NCBI RefSeq assembly: GCF_900099975.1
Contig: NZ_FNEI01000004.1
Location: 124,001 to 188,000 of the forward strand
Length of the DNA: 64,000 nt
From: Arthrobacter cupressi
Lineage (GTDB): Bacteria; Actinomycetota; Actinomycetes; Actinomycetales; Micrococcaceae
Direction of reading: 5' to 3'
In this document: positions 43,691-52,279 of the stretch, piece after piece
Layout of the letters: every line of letters begins with the position of its first letter
Position numbering within the stretch: the first letter of the stretch is position 1
Translations under genes and position numbers: made by a program
Notes under the pieces: model-generated
Database searches by the model: none
Told to the model about the DNA's origin: nothing
The model's input: the letters and a program-made list of their open reading frames with translations, nothing else

Positions 43691-45403
43691 ATGCAGACCT
43701 TTTCAGGTGTTGGCGTCGCTCCCGGGCGTGTTCTGGGACCGGTGCGGCAGATGCCCAAACCGATCCAGGAACCACACGCGAACGTGAACATCCCCGCGGA
43801 TGTAACAGTGGAGTCGCAGGCACAGCGCATCAAGGATGCGTCCAAGGCTGTGCAGGCGGAACTGCGTGAGCGGGCCGCCAACGCCAACGGCGAAGGCAAG
43901 GAAGTCCTCGAAGCGACGGCCCTGATGGCGGCGGACCCCATGCTGGTCAAGTCCGCGATCAAGCTGCTCAAGCACGAAACCCCGGGCGGCGCGCGCACCG
44001 CGGAGCGCGCCGTCTGGGAGGCCGCCGCCACGGTGGCCGAAACCCTGAAGGCCCTCGGCGGTTACATGGCCGAGCGGGTCGCCGACGTGCTGGACGTCCG
44101 GGCCCGGATCGTGTCCGAACTGCGCGGCCTGCCGGCCCCGGGCATCCCGGCCTCCGAGGTGCCGTTCATCCTGGCCGCCGAGGACCTGGCTCCCGCGGAC
44201 ACCGCCACCCTGGACCCGGCCAAGGTCATCGCCCTGATCACTTCAGGGGGCGGGCCCCAGTCCCACACGGCCATTTTGGCCCGGGCGCTGGGCCTGCCCG
44301 CCGTCGTCGCCGCTGCCGGCGTGGACGGGATCGACGACGGCACGGAGGTTTACGTCGACGGCGCCGCCGGGACCATCACCGCCGAACCCGGCGAGGAGCT
44401 GCGGGTGGCGGCGAAGGTCTGGGCCAACCAGGCGAGCACCCTGGCCGCGTTCACCGGAGACAACACCCTGGCCGACGGTGTCCGCGTGCCGCTGCTGGCC
44501 AACGTGGGCACCGGCGCCGACGCCGTCAAGGCCGCCGGTGCCGGGGCCGAAGGCGTCGGCCTGCTCCGGACCGAGTTCTGCTTCCTGGACCGCGACACCG
44601 AACCCACCGTGGAAGAACAAATCGCCGCGTACGGGGCCGTGTTCGCCGCGTTCCCGGCGAAGAAGGTGGTGGTCCGCACCCTCGACGCCGGCGCCGACAA
44701 GCCGCTGCCGTTCCTGACCAATGCGGACGAACCCAACCCTGCGCTCGGCGTGCGCGGCTACCGTACCGACCTCACCTCCCCCGGCGTCCTGGAACGCCAG
44801 CTCGAGGCGATCGCCGCCGCCGAGGCCGCACACGAGGCCGAGGTCTGGGTCATGGCCCCCATGATCTCCACCGCCGAGGAAGCAGCCCGCTTCGCGGACC
44901 TCTGCCACGCCGCCGGGCTCAAGACCCCGGGCGTGATGGTGGAAGTGCCGTCCGCGGCGCTGACGGCCGAGACCGTGCTCGGCCAGGTGTCTTTTGCCTC
45001 CCTCGGCACCAACGACCTCACCCAGTACGCCATGGCCGCCGACCGGCAGCTCGGCCCCCTGGCCACCCTGAACGACCCCTGGCAGCCCGCGGTGTTGCGG
45101 CTCATCAAGCTCACCGCCGACGGCGCCGCCACGGCGAGCAGCGCCAGCGGCCAGGCCAAACCCGTGGGAGTCTGCGGTGAGGCAGCGGCCGACCCCGCCC
45201 TCGCCGTCGTACTCATCGGATTGGGCGTCGCGACGCTTTCCATGAGCCCACGGGCCCTGGCCGGCGTGGCCGCGGTCCTGAAAACCGTCACCGTGGACCA
45301 GGCCCGGGAGCTGGCCGGCATCGCCCTGGCCGCCCCCAGCGCCGCCGCCGCGCGCGCCGCGGTCCGCGAACACTTGCCCGTCCTCAACGACCTCGGCCTT
45401 TAA
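43691..45403 (+). CDS. ptsI: PTS enzyme I (phosphoenolpyruvate-protein phosphotransferase)
   Basis: The 570-residue protein starts MQTFSGVGVAPGRVLGPV. It has the phosphohistidine region ITSGGGPQSHTAILARALGLPAVV (His192). The PEP-binding barrel has GVGLLRTEFCFLDRD, VVRTLDAGADKPLPFL, GVRGYRTDLTSPGVLERQLEAI and FASLGTNDLTQYAMAADR, and the active Cys sits in PVGVCGEAAADP. It takes phosphate from PEP and gives it to HPr. It lies in the fructose operon and is followed by ptsH. An AGAGGACTAATCC sequence precedes the start. Confidence 0.95.
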   Translation: MQTFSGVGVAPGRVLGPVRQMPKPIQEPHANVNIPADVTVESQAQRIKDASKAVQAELRERAANANGEGKEVLEATALMAADPMLVKSAIKLLKHETPGGARTAERAVWEAAATVAETLKALGGYMAERVADVLDVRARIVSELRGLPAPGIPASEVPFILAAEDLAPADTATLDPAKVIALITSGGGPQSHTAILARALGLPAVVAAAGVDGIDDGTEVYVDGAAGTITAEPGEELRVAAKVWANQASTLAAFTGDNTLADGVRVPLLANVGTGADAVKAAGAGAEGVGLLRTEFCFLDRDTEPTVEEQIAAYGAVFAAFPAKKVVVRTLDAGADKPLPFLTNADEPNPALGVRGYRTDLTSPGVLERQLEAIAAAEAAHEAEVWVMAPMISTAEEAARFADLCHAAGLKTPGVMVEVPSAALTAETVLGQVSFASLGTNDLTQYAMAADRQLGPLATLNDPWQPAVLRLIKLTADGAATASSASGQAKPVGVCGEAAADPALAVVLIGLGVATLSMSPRALAGVAAVLKTVTVDQARELAGIALAAPSAAAARAAVREHLPVLNDLGL

Positions 45404-45452
45404 GAACACGGCCTGTAACCGCAGGCCACCGAACCAGCAAGGAGAACCCACC

Positions 45453-45731
45453 ATGAGCGAACGCACCGCCACCATCGCCAGCCGCGTCGGCCTGCATGCC
45501 CGTCCCGCCGCGATCTTCGCCGAAGCTGCCGGCGAACTCGACCTCGAGGTCACCATTGCCCGCCAGGGCGAACCCGCCGATGAGGCCATGGACGCCGCGT
45601 CCATCCTGTCCCTGATGAGCCTCGGCGCTTCCCAGGGCGACGTCGTCGTGCTGCGCGCCGAAGGCACCGGGGCCGACGAAGCCCTGGACAAGCTGGTCAA
45701 GATCCTCGAAACGGACCACGACGCCGAATAG
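45453..45731 (+). CDS. ptsH: PTS phosphocarrier protein HPr
   Basis: The 92-residue protein has the active His15 in RVGLHARPAAIFAEAA and the regulatory-serine region DAASILSLMSLGASQGDVVVLRAEG. It passes phosphate from enzyme I to EIIA. The ribosome site AAGGAGAA precedes ATG 45453. It ends the operon, and a strong terminator follows 20 bases after its stop. Confidence 0.95.
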   Translation: MSERTATIASRVGLHARPAAIFAEAAGELDLEVTIARQGEPADEAMDAASILSLMSLGASQGDVVVLRAEGTGADEALDKLVKILETDHDAE

Positions 45732-45751
45732 CAGGTCCCGGCCGAAACAAC

Positions 45752-45786
45752 GGAGCGTGCCTTCCCCTCGCGGGAAGGCACGCTCC
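45752..45786. terminator. Terminator of the fructose PTS operon
   Basis: A perfect 15-bp stem GGAGCGTGCCTTCCC/GGGAAGGCACGCTCC with a CTCGC loop lies between convergent ptsH and dps. It can act on both strands. Confidence 0.85.
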
Positions 45787-45804
45787 TCTGGTTTGCGGCA
45801 GGGG

Positions 45805-46284
45805 TTAGTCTTGCGCGGGTTCGGAGACCGCGGTGCCGGCCGTCATGGTCTCGGCGTTGATCATCCACGCGAGTTGCTCAAGCCGGGAGATGATCGCGTG
45901 CAGCAGGTCCGCCGACGTCGGGTCTTCCTCGTCCACCTGGTCATGCACGTCGCGCATGGTCTTCACGGCGCGCTCCACCCGTGCCGTAATCAGCTTGACG
46001 GCATCCTTGGTAGCGGTGAGTCCCTCGGGGAAGGCTTCCAGCCTGGTCCCTCCCGCGATGGTGGCGCTGCGGCCGTCCGGCAGGGCGTGCAGGGCCCGCA
46101 TGCGTTCGGCCGTTTCGTCGGCGAAGGCCCGGGTGGCCGCGACGAGTTCATCGAGCTGCAGGTGCAGGTCCCTGAAGTTTTGGCCCACGATGTTCCAGTG
46201 CGCCTGCTTGCCCTGGAGCTGGAGTTCGATCAGATCCGTCAGGACCATCTGCAGGTTTGTTGCCAGGGTTTGCGATGCCTTCAT
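45805..46284 (-). CDS. dps: Dps-family ferritin-like DNA-protecting protein
   Basis: The 159-residue protein has the Dps pattern: LATNLQMVLTDLIELQLQGKQAHWNIVGQNFRDLHLQLDELVAATRAFADETAERM. The ferroxidase ligands His29, His41-equivalent Asp/His and Glu/Asp residues are shared between subunits in this family. A C-terminal helix DLLHAIISRLEQLAWMINAET follows. Dps dodecamers store iron and protect DNA from oxidative damage. The gene diverges from the zinc-ribbon-like gene across a region with an 18-bp palindrome. Confidence 0.9.
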   Translation of the reverse strand: MKASQTLATNLQMVLTDLIELQLQGKQAHWNIVGQNFRDLHLQLDELVAATRAFADETAERMRALHALPDGRSATIAGGTRLEAFPEGLTATKDAVKLITARVERAVKTMRDVHDQVDEEDPTSADLLHAIISRLEQLAWMINAETMTAGTAVSEPAQD

Positions 46285-46381
46285 GTCTTCCTCTCACGAT
46301 GCTGTTCCAGTGCCAGGCCGGCCCGGGGAGCGCGATCCCCGAAGCGGGCCACTTGCCCAGCTTACGTCCCGAACTCTAGTT

Positions 46382-46399
46382 TAGTAAGCATGCTTACTA
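46382..46399. promoter_or_regulatory. Perfect 18-bp palindrome in the dps divergent promoter region
   Basis: TAGTAAGCATGCTTACTA is a perfect palindrome 97 bases upstream of the dps start and 84 bases upstream of the divergent gene. It is flanked by an AT-rich stretch that could hold promoters. A dimeric repressor (TetR- or MarR-type) site is likely. The regulator is not in the window's immediate vicinity. Confidence 0.6.
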
Positions 46400-46483
46400 G
46401 TATTATGAGGCATCTGGGCCGGCATGCGGGAAGGCTTTCGAAGCAGTGCCGAGAAGGTTCAGTCAACGGAAAGGAACCGGTCA

Positions 46484-46924
46484 ATGTCGACGATTTCCCA
46501 CCCGGCGTCTCCCAACGAGACGCCACAACCCAACGCGGAGCCCATCTGGTGCCGGACCTGCAACACCACCGAGCACCTCATCCTGGACAGCATAGAACCG
46601 CTCAAGCCCCCCACTGAAGGGCTCGTCGACATTTCCTACACCTGCGTTGAGTGCGACACCTTCTACGCACACACGGCCGTCTTCCTGGACGCAGCCGCCA
46701 TCCTCAACGAACGCGGAAACACCATTGGGGTCCTGCAATTCGGCGGCGAGTACGTCCACTGCGGGCGCCCCATGGAGTTGGCCGGCTCGGCACACCGGAG
46801 CGTGCAGGCTCCCATCCGTACCGACGATCCGGGGCAAGATCCCGCCGTGGAACTGCTCGATGTCTACTTGAAGACCAAGGTGCTCCAGTGCGGCTGCGGA
46901 TTCCGGATGGAACTGCCCGCCTAG
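46484..46924 (+). CDS. Hypothetical protein with zinc-ribbon-like cysteines (146 aa)
   Basis: The 146-residue soluble protein starts at ATG 46484 (MSTISHPASPNETPQ) after AAAGGAACC. It has CxxC pairs in WCRTCNTTEH and YTCVECDTFYAH near residues 22-60, and further cysteines in YVHCGRPME and LQCGCGFRMELPA near the end. This looks like a metal-binding conserved hypothetical protein. No function is known to me. It diverges from dps and shares the palindrome-bearing region, so a stress role is possible but unproven. Confidence 0.65.
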   Translation: MSTISHPASPNETPQPNAEPIWCRTCNTTEHLILDSIEPLKPPTEGLVDISYTCVECDTFYAHTAVFLDAAAILNERGNTIGVLQFGGEYVHCGRPMELAGSAHRSVQAPIRTDDPGQDPAVELLDVYLKTKVLQCGCGFRMELPA

Positions 46925-46953
46925 CCGAACGGCCCGCCGTCCGGAGCGCCGGC

Positions 46954-47271
46954 CTAGCCGCGCTCCGGACCCGGCTGCGGCTCCGGCGGGGCCGCATCCG
47001 GGTCGCCGGGCACCGGGAAGGTGTCGGGCCCAGGCGGCACCGGGAACGGTCCCGGATCCGGTGGAACAGGCGGCTCGGTGGGCGGCGGCTGCGGCGGTTC
47101 AAAGGGCGGCGGCTGGGTGCCCGGATCCGGCGGCAGGGGCTCAGGCGGTAACGGCGACGGCGGCCCGAACGGCGACGGCGGGTCCCCGGCGTCGGGCGGC
47201 GTCTCCGGCGGGTTACCGCTTCCGGGAAGTTGCCCGCCCGGCTGGACCGGTGAAGGGAAAGTGCTGTCCAT
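46954..47271 (-). CDS. Proline-rich hypothetical protein (105 aa)
   Basis: ATG 47271 (MDSTFPSPVQPGGQLPGSG) follows GGAGG at 5 bases spacing. Almost the entire protein is Pro/Asp/Glu repeats such as PPSPLPPEPLPPDPG and PPVPPDPGPFPVPPGPD. No signal peptide or domain is visible, so it is probably an unstructured cytoplasmic protein. The composition could also arise by chance from GC-rich DNA. The good ribosome site favours a real gene. Confidence 0.5.
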   Translation of the reverse strand: MDSTFPSPVQPGGQLPGSGNPPETPPDAGDPPSPFGPPSPLPPEPLPPDPGTQPPPFEPPQPPPTEPPVPPDPGPFPVPPGPDTFPVPGDPDAAPPEPQPGPERG

Positions 47272-47441
47272 CGCTTCCTCCAATGTGAGTTGGCGTACTT
47301 CTCCAGCACTCCCGACGCTAACCGTCGGCGGGCACGGAGTCCAGCGTTCCGGCGAAATTAGTCAGCAGGCTTATCATCCCATTGAAATCCGCGCCGCCAC
47401 GCCATAGCGTGAAGTTCAAAAGGCCCGGTGGAGGGTGCTTC

Positions 47442-47945
47442 ATGGACGTATCTGAGAACCAAGACGACGATCGCGGCGAGTCCCGGAACCAGAAACTCGA
47501 CCGCAACTGGATGGAACTCCTCCAGGAACTTAGGGTGCTGCAAACCGGCGTCCAAATCCTGGCGGGCTTCCTCCTGACGTTGCCGTTCCAAGCGAAATTC
47601 GACTCGCTGGATTCATTCCAGGTGGGCCTTTACCTGTTTAACGTGATGGCCGCGGCCCTGACGACGGCGGTGATCCTGCTGCCGGTCAGCGTGCACCGGC
47701 GGCTGTTCCGGAAGCGGCTCAAATCCGTGCTGGTGTCCAGCGCCGACAACATGGCCAAGACCGCCCTGTGCGGCGTGGCGGTGCTGATTGTGGGCACCGC
47801 TGTCCTGGTGTACGACGTCGTTGCGGGCCGCAATGCCGCGCTGATCGCCGGGATCTCGATCGTGGTGGTCCTGCTGTTCCTGCTCCTTGCCATTCCGTTG
47901 TGGCTCAGTTACCGATCACGCCGCCCTCCGGGGCACGGACAATAG
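47442..47945 (+). CDS. DUF6328-like membrane protein (167 aa)
   Basis: ATG 47442 (MDVSENQDDDRGESRN) follows GGAGGG. The protein has a charged N-terminus with NWMELLQELRVLQTGVQILAGFLLTLPFQAKF. Four membrane helices follow, including LFNVMAAALTTAVILLPVSVHR, LCGVAVLIVGTAVLVYDVVAG and IAGISIVVVLLFLLLAIPLWL. It matches the small actinobacterial DUF6328 type in size and layout. Function unknown. The DUF6766-like gene begins seven bases after its stop, so the two are probably one unit. Confidence 0.78.
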   Translation: MDVSENQDDDRGESRNQKLDRNWMELLQELRVLQTGVQILAGFLLTLPFQAKFDSLDSFQVGLYLFNVMAAALTTAVILLPVSVHRRLFRKRLKSVLVSSADNMAKTALCGVAVLIVGTAVLVYDVVAGRNAALIAGISIVVVLLFLLLAIPLWLSYRSRRPPGHGQ

Positions 47946-47952
47946 GAGCATC

Positions 47953-48615
47953 ATGCCCTCGTGGGTGAAGAACAATGGCCTGCTTCTGGTCAATGCCGGT
48001 CTCTTTGCCGCCTTCTTCGGCGGCATGGTGATTTCCGGTGTGGCCAGTTACAACGAAGACCAACTGGCGCACGGCGAGGAAGCGGTTAGCCTCCTCGCCT
48101 ACGTGCAAAGCGGGCATTTCGCGGAAGCCGTCTTCGAAAACTGGGAATCGGAATTCCTGCAAATGGCCATGTATGTGGTGCTGACGGTCTTCCTCTTCCA
48201 GAAAGGTTCATCCGAATCCAAGCCGATAGGAAAGCAAGCGGAACAGGATGAAGATCCACGCCAGGCGAAAATCACCGCAAAGACGCCATGGCCGGTCCGG
48301 AAGGGCGGCTGGATCCTGGTGGTCTACGAGCACTCCTTGTCCGGCCTGCTGGTGATCCTGTTCCTTTTCTCGATCCTGATGCACGCTGTGGGCGGCACGG
48401 AAGCCTACAGCGAAGAACAACTGGCCCACGGACAGCCGGGGGTCTCCCTCTGGGAATTCATGGGAACCAGCCAATTTTGGTTCGAGTCCTTCCAGAACTG
48501 GCAGAGCGAATTCCTGGCGGTCGCAGTGCTTGTAGGCGCCTCGGTGTTCCTGCGTGAGCGCGGTTCGCCCGAGTCGAAGCCGGTGGCCGAACCCCACCGC
48601 GAAACCGGGGCCTAG
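47953..48615 (+). CDS. DUF6766-like membrane protein with internal duplication (220 aa)
   Basis: ATG 47953 (MPSWVKNNGLLLVNAGLF) follows AGGAG. The protein has two similar halves. NEDQLAHGEEAVSLLAYVQSGHFAEAVFENWESEFLQMAMYV (from about residue 34) is repeated as SEEQLAHGQPGVSLWEFMGTSQFWFESFQNWQSEFLAVAVLV (from about residue 153). Each half has a preceding hydrophobic helix and a trailing one followed by ESKP. Four membrane helices are likely. Function unknown. It is paired with the DUF6328-like gene. Confidence 0.8.
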   Translation: MPSWVKNNGLLLVNAGLFAAFFGGMVISGVASYNEDQLAHGEEAVSLLAYVQSGHFAEAVFENWESEFLQMAMYVVLTVFLFQKGSSESKPIGKQAEQDEDPRQAKITAKTPWPVRKGGWILVVYEHSLSGLLVILFLFSILMHAVGGTEAYSEEQLAHGQPGVSLWEFMGTSQFWFESFQNWQSEFLAVAVLVGASVFLRERGSPESKPVAEPHRETGA

Positions 48616-48628
48616 CGTGCCTGGGGCC

Positions 48629-49537
48629 TCAGGCTTTCTTCTTCGCCCGGGCCCTGGGCTTGGCGGGGGCTTTCTCCTCCGCGTCGTCGGCCTTTGCCTT
48701 GGAACTGCTGGAAGCTTTGGTCCCGGCAGTCTTGGCGCCGGTTTTGGTTCCGCCGCGCTTCTTGTCCAGGCTCCGCTTCAGCGCCTCCATAAGGTCGATG
48801 ACTTCGCCGCCTTCGCCTTCGCCTGGCTGCACCCCGAACGTCGCTTCGGTGTCCAGGGAGTCGCCGCGTTCGAGCTTCGCCTCGATGAGCTGGCGCAGCT
48901 GCACCTGGTAGTCATCCGTGTAGGCTTCGGGGTCGAAGTCGCGGGCCATGGAGTCCACCAGGGCCGAGGACATCTCCAGTTCCTTGTCCGAGATCCTGAT
49001 GTCCGAATCCAGCGCCGGGAAGTCGGCCTCGCGGACCTCGTCGTCCCAGAGCAGCGACTGCAGCATCAGCACGTCCCCGCGCACCCGCAGGGCGCCCAGC
49101 CGGGTCTTCTGGCGCAGGGCGTACTGGACAATCGCCACCCGCTCGGTGTCCTGCAGGGTGCGCAGGAGCAGCATGTAGGCCTTGGGCGATTTGGAGTCCG
49201 GCTCCAGGTAGTAGGGGCGCTCGTACATGATGGGGTCCAGCTGCTCCGACGGGACGAATTCCACCACCTCGATTTCGCGGCTGTTCTCCTCCGGGAGGGA
49301 CTTCAGTTCCGCCGGGGTGAGGACCACGGTGCGGCCTTCCTCTTCGTAGGCCTTGTCGATATCCTCGTAAGCCACAACTTCGCCGCACACTTCGCATTTG
49401 CGCTGGTAGCGGATGCGGCCGCCGTCCTTGTTGTGGACCTGGTGGAGGCTGACATCGTGGTCTTCGGTGGCGCTGTACAGCTTGACCGGCACGTTGACCA
49501 GCCCGAACGCGATAGAACCCTTCCAAATGGCCCTCAT
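48629..49537 (-). CDS. ku: Ku protein (non-homologous end joining)
   Basis: The 302-residue protein starts MRAIWKGSIAFGLVNVPVKLYSATEDHDVSLHQVH, the hallmark of bacterial Ku. CEVCGEVVAYEDIDKAYE, PYYLEPDSKSPKAYMLLLRTL and VRGDVLMLQSLLWDDEVREADF follow. The C-terminal 50 residues are Lys/Ala-rich, which is common in actinobacterial Ku and probably aids DNA binding. Ku homodimers thread onto double-strand ends and recruit LigD. It is divergent from ligD with only 38 bases between starts. Confidence 0.96.
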   Translation of the reverse strand: MRAIWKGSIAFGLVNVPVKLYSATEDHDVSLHQVHNKDGGRIRYQRKCEVCGEVVAYEDIDKAYEEEGRTVVLTPAELKSLPEENSREIEVVEFVPSEQLDPIMYERPYYLEPDSKSPKAYMLLLRTLQDTERVAIVQYALRQKTRLGALRVRGDVLMLQSLLWDDEVREADFPALDSDIRISDKELEMSSALVDSMARDFDPEAYTDDYQVQLRQLIEAKLERGDSLDTEATFGVQPGEGEGGEVIDLMEALKRSLDKKRGGTKTGAKTAGTKASSSSKAKADDAEEKAPAKPRARAKKKA

Positions 49538-49575
49538 GCACTAAGTGAACATCACATCAAGGCGGAGGTGAAGAG

Positions 49576-52119
49576 ATGGCAGGCCGCCAGAAGGAGCGGG
49601 TGAACGTCGAAGGACGCGCGCTGACGCTGACCAACCTGGGCAAGATCATCTACCCGGAAACCGGCACCACCAAGGCCGAAGTGCTCGACTACTACGCCGC
49701 CGTCGCGCCTTTCCTGATCCCCGCCGCGGCCGACCGGCCCGCCACCCGCAAGCGCTGGGTGAACGGGGTGGGCACCGCGGAGCACCCCGGGCAGATGTTC
49801 TTCCAGAAGAACCTGGATGCCTCCACGCCGTCGTGGGTTTCCCGGGTGACCATCCAGCACAGCGACCACACCAACGACTATCCGCTGGTGAACAACCTGG
49901 CCACGCTCACCTGGCTGGCGCAGATCGCCGCCCTGGAAATCCACGTGCCGCAGTGGAAGGTGGATGGCGACGGGACCATGCTGAACCCGGACCGCCTGGT
50001 CCTGGACCTCGACCCCGGGCCCGGCACCGGCTTACCCGAATGCGTTGAGGTGGCCAAGCTGGCCCGGTCCATCCTGAAGGACATCGGCCTGGACCCGGTT
50101 CCGGTGACCAGCGGCAGCAAGGGCATCCACCTGTACGCGGGCCTGGACGGCACCCAGAAATGGGAGCAGGTCTCGGCGTTCGCCCACGAGCTGGCCCGCT
50201 CCCTCGAGGCGGACCATCCGGAGCTGGTGGTTAGCGATATGAAGAAGTCCCTGCGCGGCGGCAAGGTCCTGGTTGACTGGAGCCAGAACAGCGGGAACAA
50301 GACCACGATCGTGCCGTACTCCCTGCGCGGCCGCGCGCACCCCATGGTGGCCGCGCCCCGCACGTGGCGGGAGCTCTCCTCCCCCAAACTCGAGCATTTG
50401 GATTTCACCGCCGTTATGAAGCGCGTGAAGGACGGCAAGGATCCCTTCGCCGCGGTGGCCGGGCATTCCGGCAAGGCGCCCGCGCACCTCGGCGGGGATG
50501 AAGAGGACGACGGCGGCGGACCGGCCGGCGTGCACCCGCGGCTCGCCGACTACGTGCGGAAGCGCGATCCGGGCCGAACTCCGGAACCCTTTCCCGCCGT
50601 CGGGCTGCCCGCCGCGGGAAAGCCATCCGGAAAGCAGGCGGACGCGGAAGAGAACCCGGCCGGCGGGATCTTCGTGATCCAGGAACACCACGCCCGGGCC
50701 TTCCATCTGGATTTCCGACTGGAACACCACGGCGTGCTGGTGTCCTGGGCCCTGCCGCGCGGCGTGCCGGAAACTCCCAACAAGAACCACCTGGCGGTGC
50801 ACACGGAGGACCACCCGCTCGAGTACGCGCAGTTCCAGGGCATCATTCCCAAGGGCGAATACGGCGCCGGAACGGTGAGCATCTGGGACAGCGGCACGTA
50901 CGAGTGCGAGAAGTGGCGCGAGGGCAAGGAGGTGATCGCCACCCTCACCGGCAAGCCAGGCGGCGGCCTGCACGGCGTGCGGCGCTTCGCGCTCATCCGC
51001 ACCGGGGAATCGGACAAGCAGTGGCTCATCCACCTGATGAAGGAACAGCCCGGACAGCCCGGGGCGCTGCACCGCGATGCCACTGCTCCGGCGGCGGCCC
51101 CCGCCGCACGCGGCGCCGCCACGTCGCGCACCTCCAGCCCGCGCACCCTCGCCGCGCCACCGGACTACGCCCCGATGCTGGCCACCGCGGGCACGGCCGG
51201 GGACCTGGCCGGGAGCCGCTGGCTGTTCGAGCTGAAATGGGACGGCTTCCGGGTGCTGGTCTCACGCTCGCGCGGGAAGCTCCGGCTCGGCAGCCGCAGC
51301 GGCAAGGACATGACGCCCACGTACCCGGAGCTGAGCGACCCCGCCATCTGGCCTGAGCATGATTTCGTGGCCGACGGCGAGATCGTGGCCTTCGGCAAGG
51401 ACGGCCGGCCGAGCTTCGAGCAGATGCAGAAACGGATGAACCTCACCAAGCCGCACGACGTAGAGCGTGCCCGCGCGGTGGCTCCGGTGCAGTTGATGCT
51501 TTTCGACCTGCTGTACGACGACGGCGAGGAGCTGGTTTCGCTGCCGTTGGAGGAACGGCGCAGGCGCCTGATGTCCTTCGTGAAGGAGGTCCGCAAGGGC
51601 GGCCCGGTACATATGTCGGAGGTGCTGGATCACGACCATGAGGACATCCTGGACAGCGCCGCCGAACTTGGCCTTGAGGGGATCATGGCCAAGCGCGCCG
51701 ACAGCCGCTACCTGCCCGGGCGGCGGAGCCATTCCTGGCTCAAACTCAAACTTGAGCAGAGCCAGGAAGTGGTCCTTGGCGGCTGGCGGCCCGGTGCCGG
51801 CGCCCGCCGGGGCAGCATCGGTGCCCTCCTGGTGGGAATTCCCGACGGCGGCAAGCTGCGGTATGCGGGGCGGGTGGGCACAGGCTTCAAGGACTGGCAG
51901 CTGCGCGACATCCTGAAACGGGTGAAGGAACTGGAACAGCCGGAGTCGCCCTTTCTCGACATCCCGGCCGAAGACGCCCGCACGGCGCACTGGGTGTCCC
52001 CCGAGCTCGTCGGCGAGGTGACCTTCGGAGAGTGGACCGGAAGTGGGCGCATGCGGCACCCGGTGTGGCGAGGCTGGCGGCCGGACAAGTCGCCGTCGGA
52101 CGTTGGCCGTCCCCACTAG
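49576..52119 (+). CDS. ligD: Multifunctional DNA ligase D (polymerase, phosphoesterase, ligase)
   Basis: The 847-residue protein follows the mycobacterial domain order. The primase-polymerase (about residues 1-300) has LVLDLDPGPGTGLPECVEVA and VTSGSKGIHLYAGL. The 3'-phosphoesterase (about residues 360-490) has FVIQEHHARAFHLDFRLEHHGVLVSWALPRGVP. The ATP-dependent ligase (about residues 530-845) has catalytic Lys554 in FELKWDGFRVLV, plus HDFVADGEIVAFG and EGIMAKRADSRYLPGRRSHSWLKLKL. It repairs breaks with Ku. The domain set is complete. Confidence 0.96.
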   Translation: MAGRQKERVNVEGRALTLTNLGKIIYPETGTTKAEVLDYYAAVAPFLIPAAADRPATRKRWVNGVGTAEHPGQMFFQKNLDASTPSWVSRVTIQHSDHTNDYPLVNNLATLTWLAQIAALEIHVPQWKVDGDGTMLNPDRLVLDLDPGPGTGLPECVEVAKLARSILKDIGLDPVPVTSGSKGIHLYAGLDGTQKWEQVSAFAHELARSLEADHPELVVSDMKKSLRGGKVLVDWSQNSGNKTTIVPYSLRGRAHPMVAAPRTWRELSSPKLEHLDFTAVMKRVKDGKDPFAAVAGHSGKAPAHLGGDEEDDGGGPAGVHPRLADYVRKRDPGRTPEPFPAVGLPAAGKPSGKQADAEENPAGGIFVIQEHHARAFHLDFRLEHHGVLVSWALPRGVPETPNKNHLAVHTEDHPLEYAQFQGIIPKGEYGAGTVSIWDSGTYECEKWREGKEVIATLTGKPGGGLHGVRRFALIRTGESDKQWLIHLMKEQPGQPGALHRDATAPAAAPAARGAATSRTSSPRTLAAPPDYAPMLATAGTAGDLAGSRWLFELKWDGFRVLVSRSRGKLRLGSRSGKDMTPTYPELSDPAIWPEHDFVADGEIVAFGKDGRPSFEQMQKRMNLTKPHDVERARAVAPVQLMLFDLLYDDGEELVSLPLEERRRRLMSFVKEVRKGGPVHMSEVLDHDHEDILDSAAELGLEGIMAKRADSRYLPGRRSHSWLKLKLEQSQEVVLGGWRPGAGARRGSIGALLVGIPDGGKLRYAGRVGTGFKDWQLRDILKRVKELEQPESPFLDIPAEDARTAHWVSPELVGEVTFGEWTGSGRMRHPVWRGWRPDKSPSDVGRPH

Positions 52120-52154
52120 CCGTTCCGTGAGTGAGCTAGCGAATGAAAAAATCG

Positions 52155-52193
52155 TTGACAATTTACACTTCGGCGATTTACATTCATAGTGAA
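52155..52193 (+). promoter_or_regulatory. Promoter of the HAD/kinase/phospho-lyase unit with shared operator element
   Basis: TTGACA (52155-52160) and TTTACA (52162-52167) are candidate -35 boxes. TTTACA-N17-CATAGT (52185-52190) has ideal spacing. ATTTACATTCATAGTGAA (52176-52193) overlaps the -10 and recurs before the solute-binding-protein gene at 55688-55705. It is probably the binding site of the cluster's ROK regulator. Confidence 0.6.
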
Positions 52194-52279
52194 TCAAAAC
52201 CCGCCTGCCCGGTCGGACCGAAGCCCGTTGGCTCACATCGACCGAGGCCCCCTCCCCACCCCTACGAACGGACGGAATC

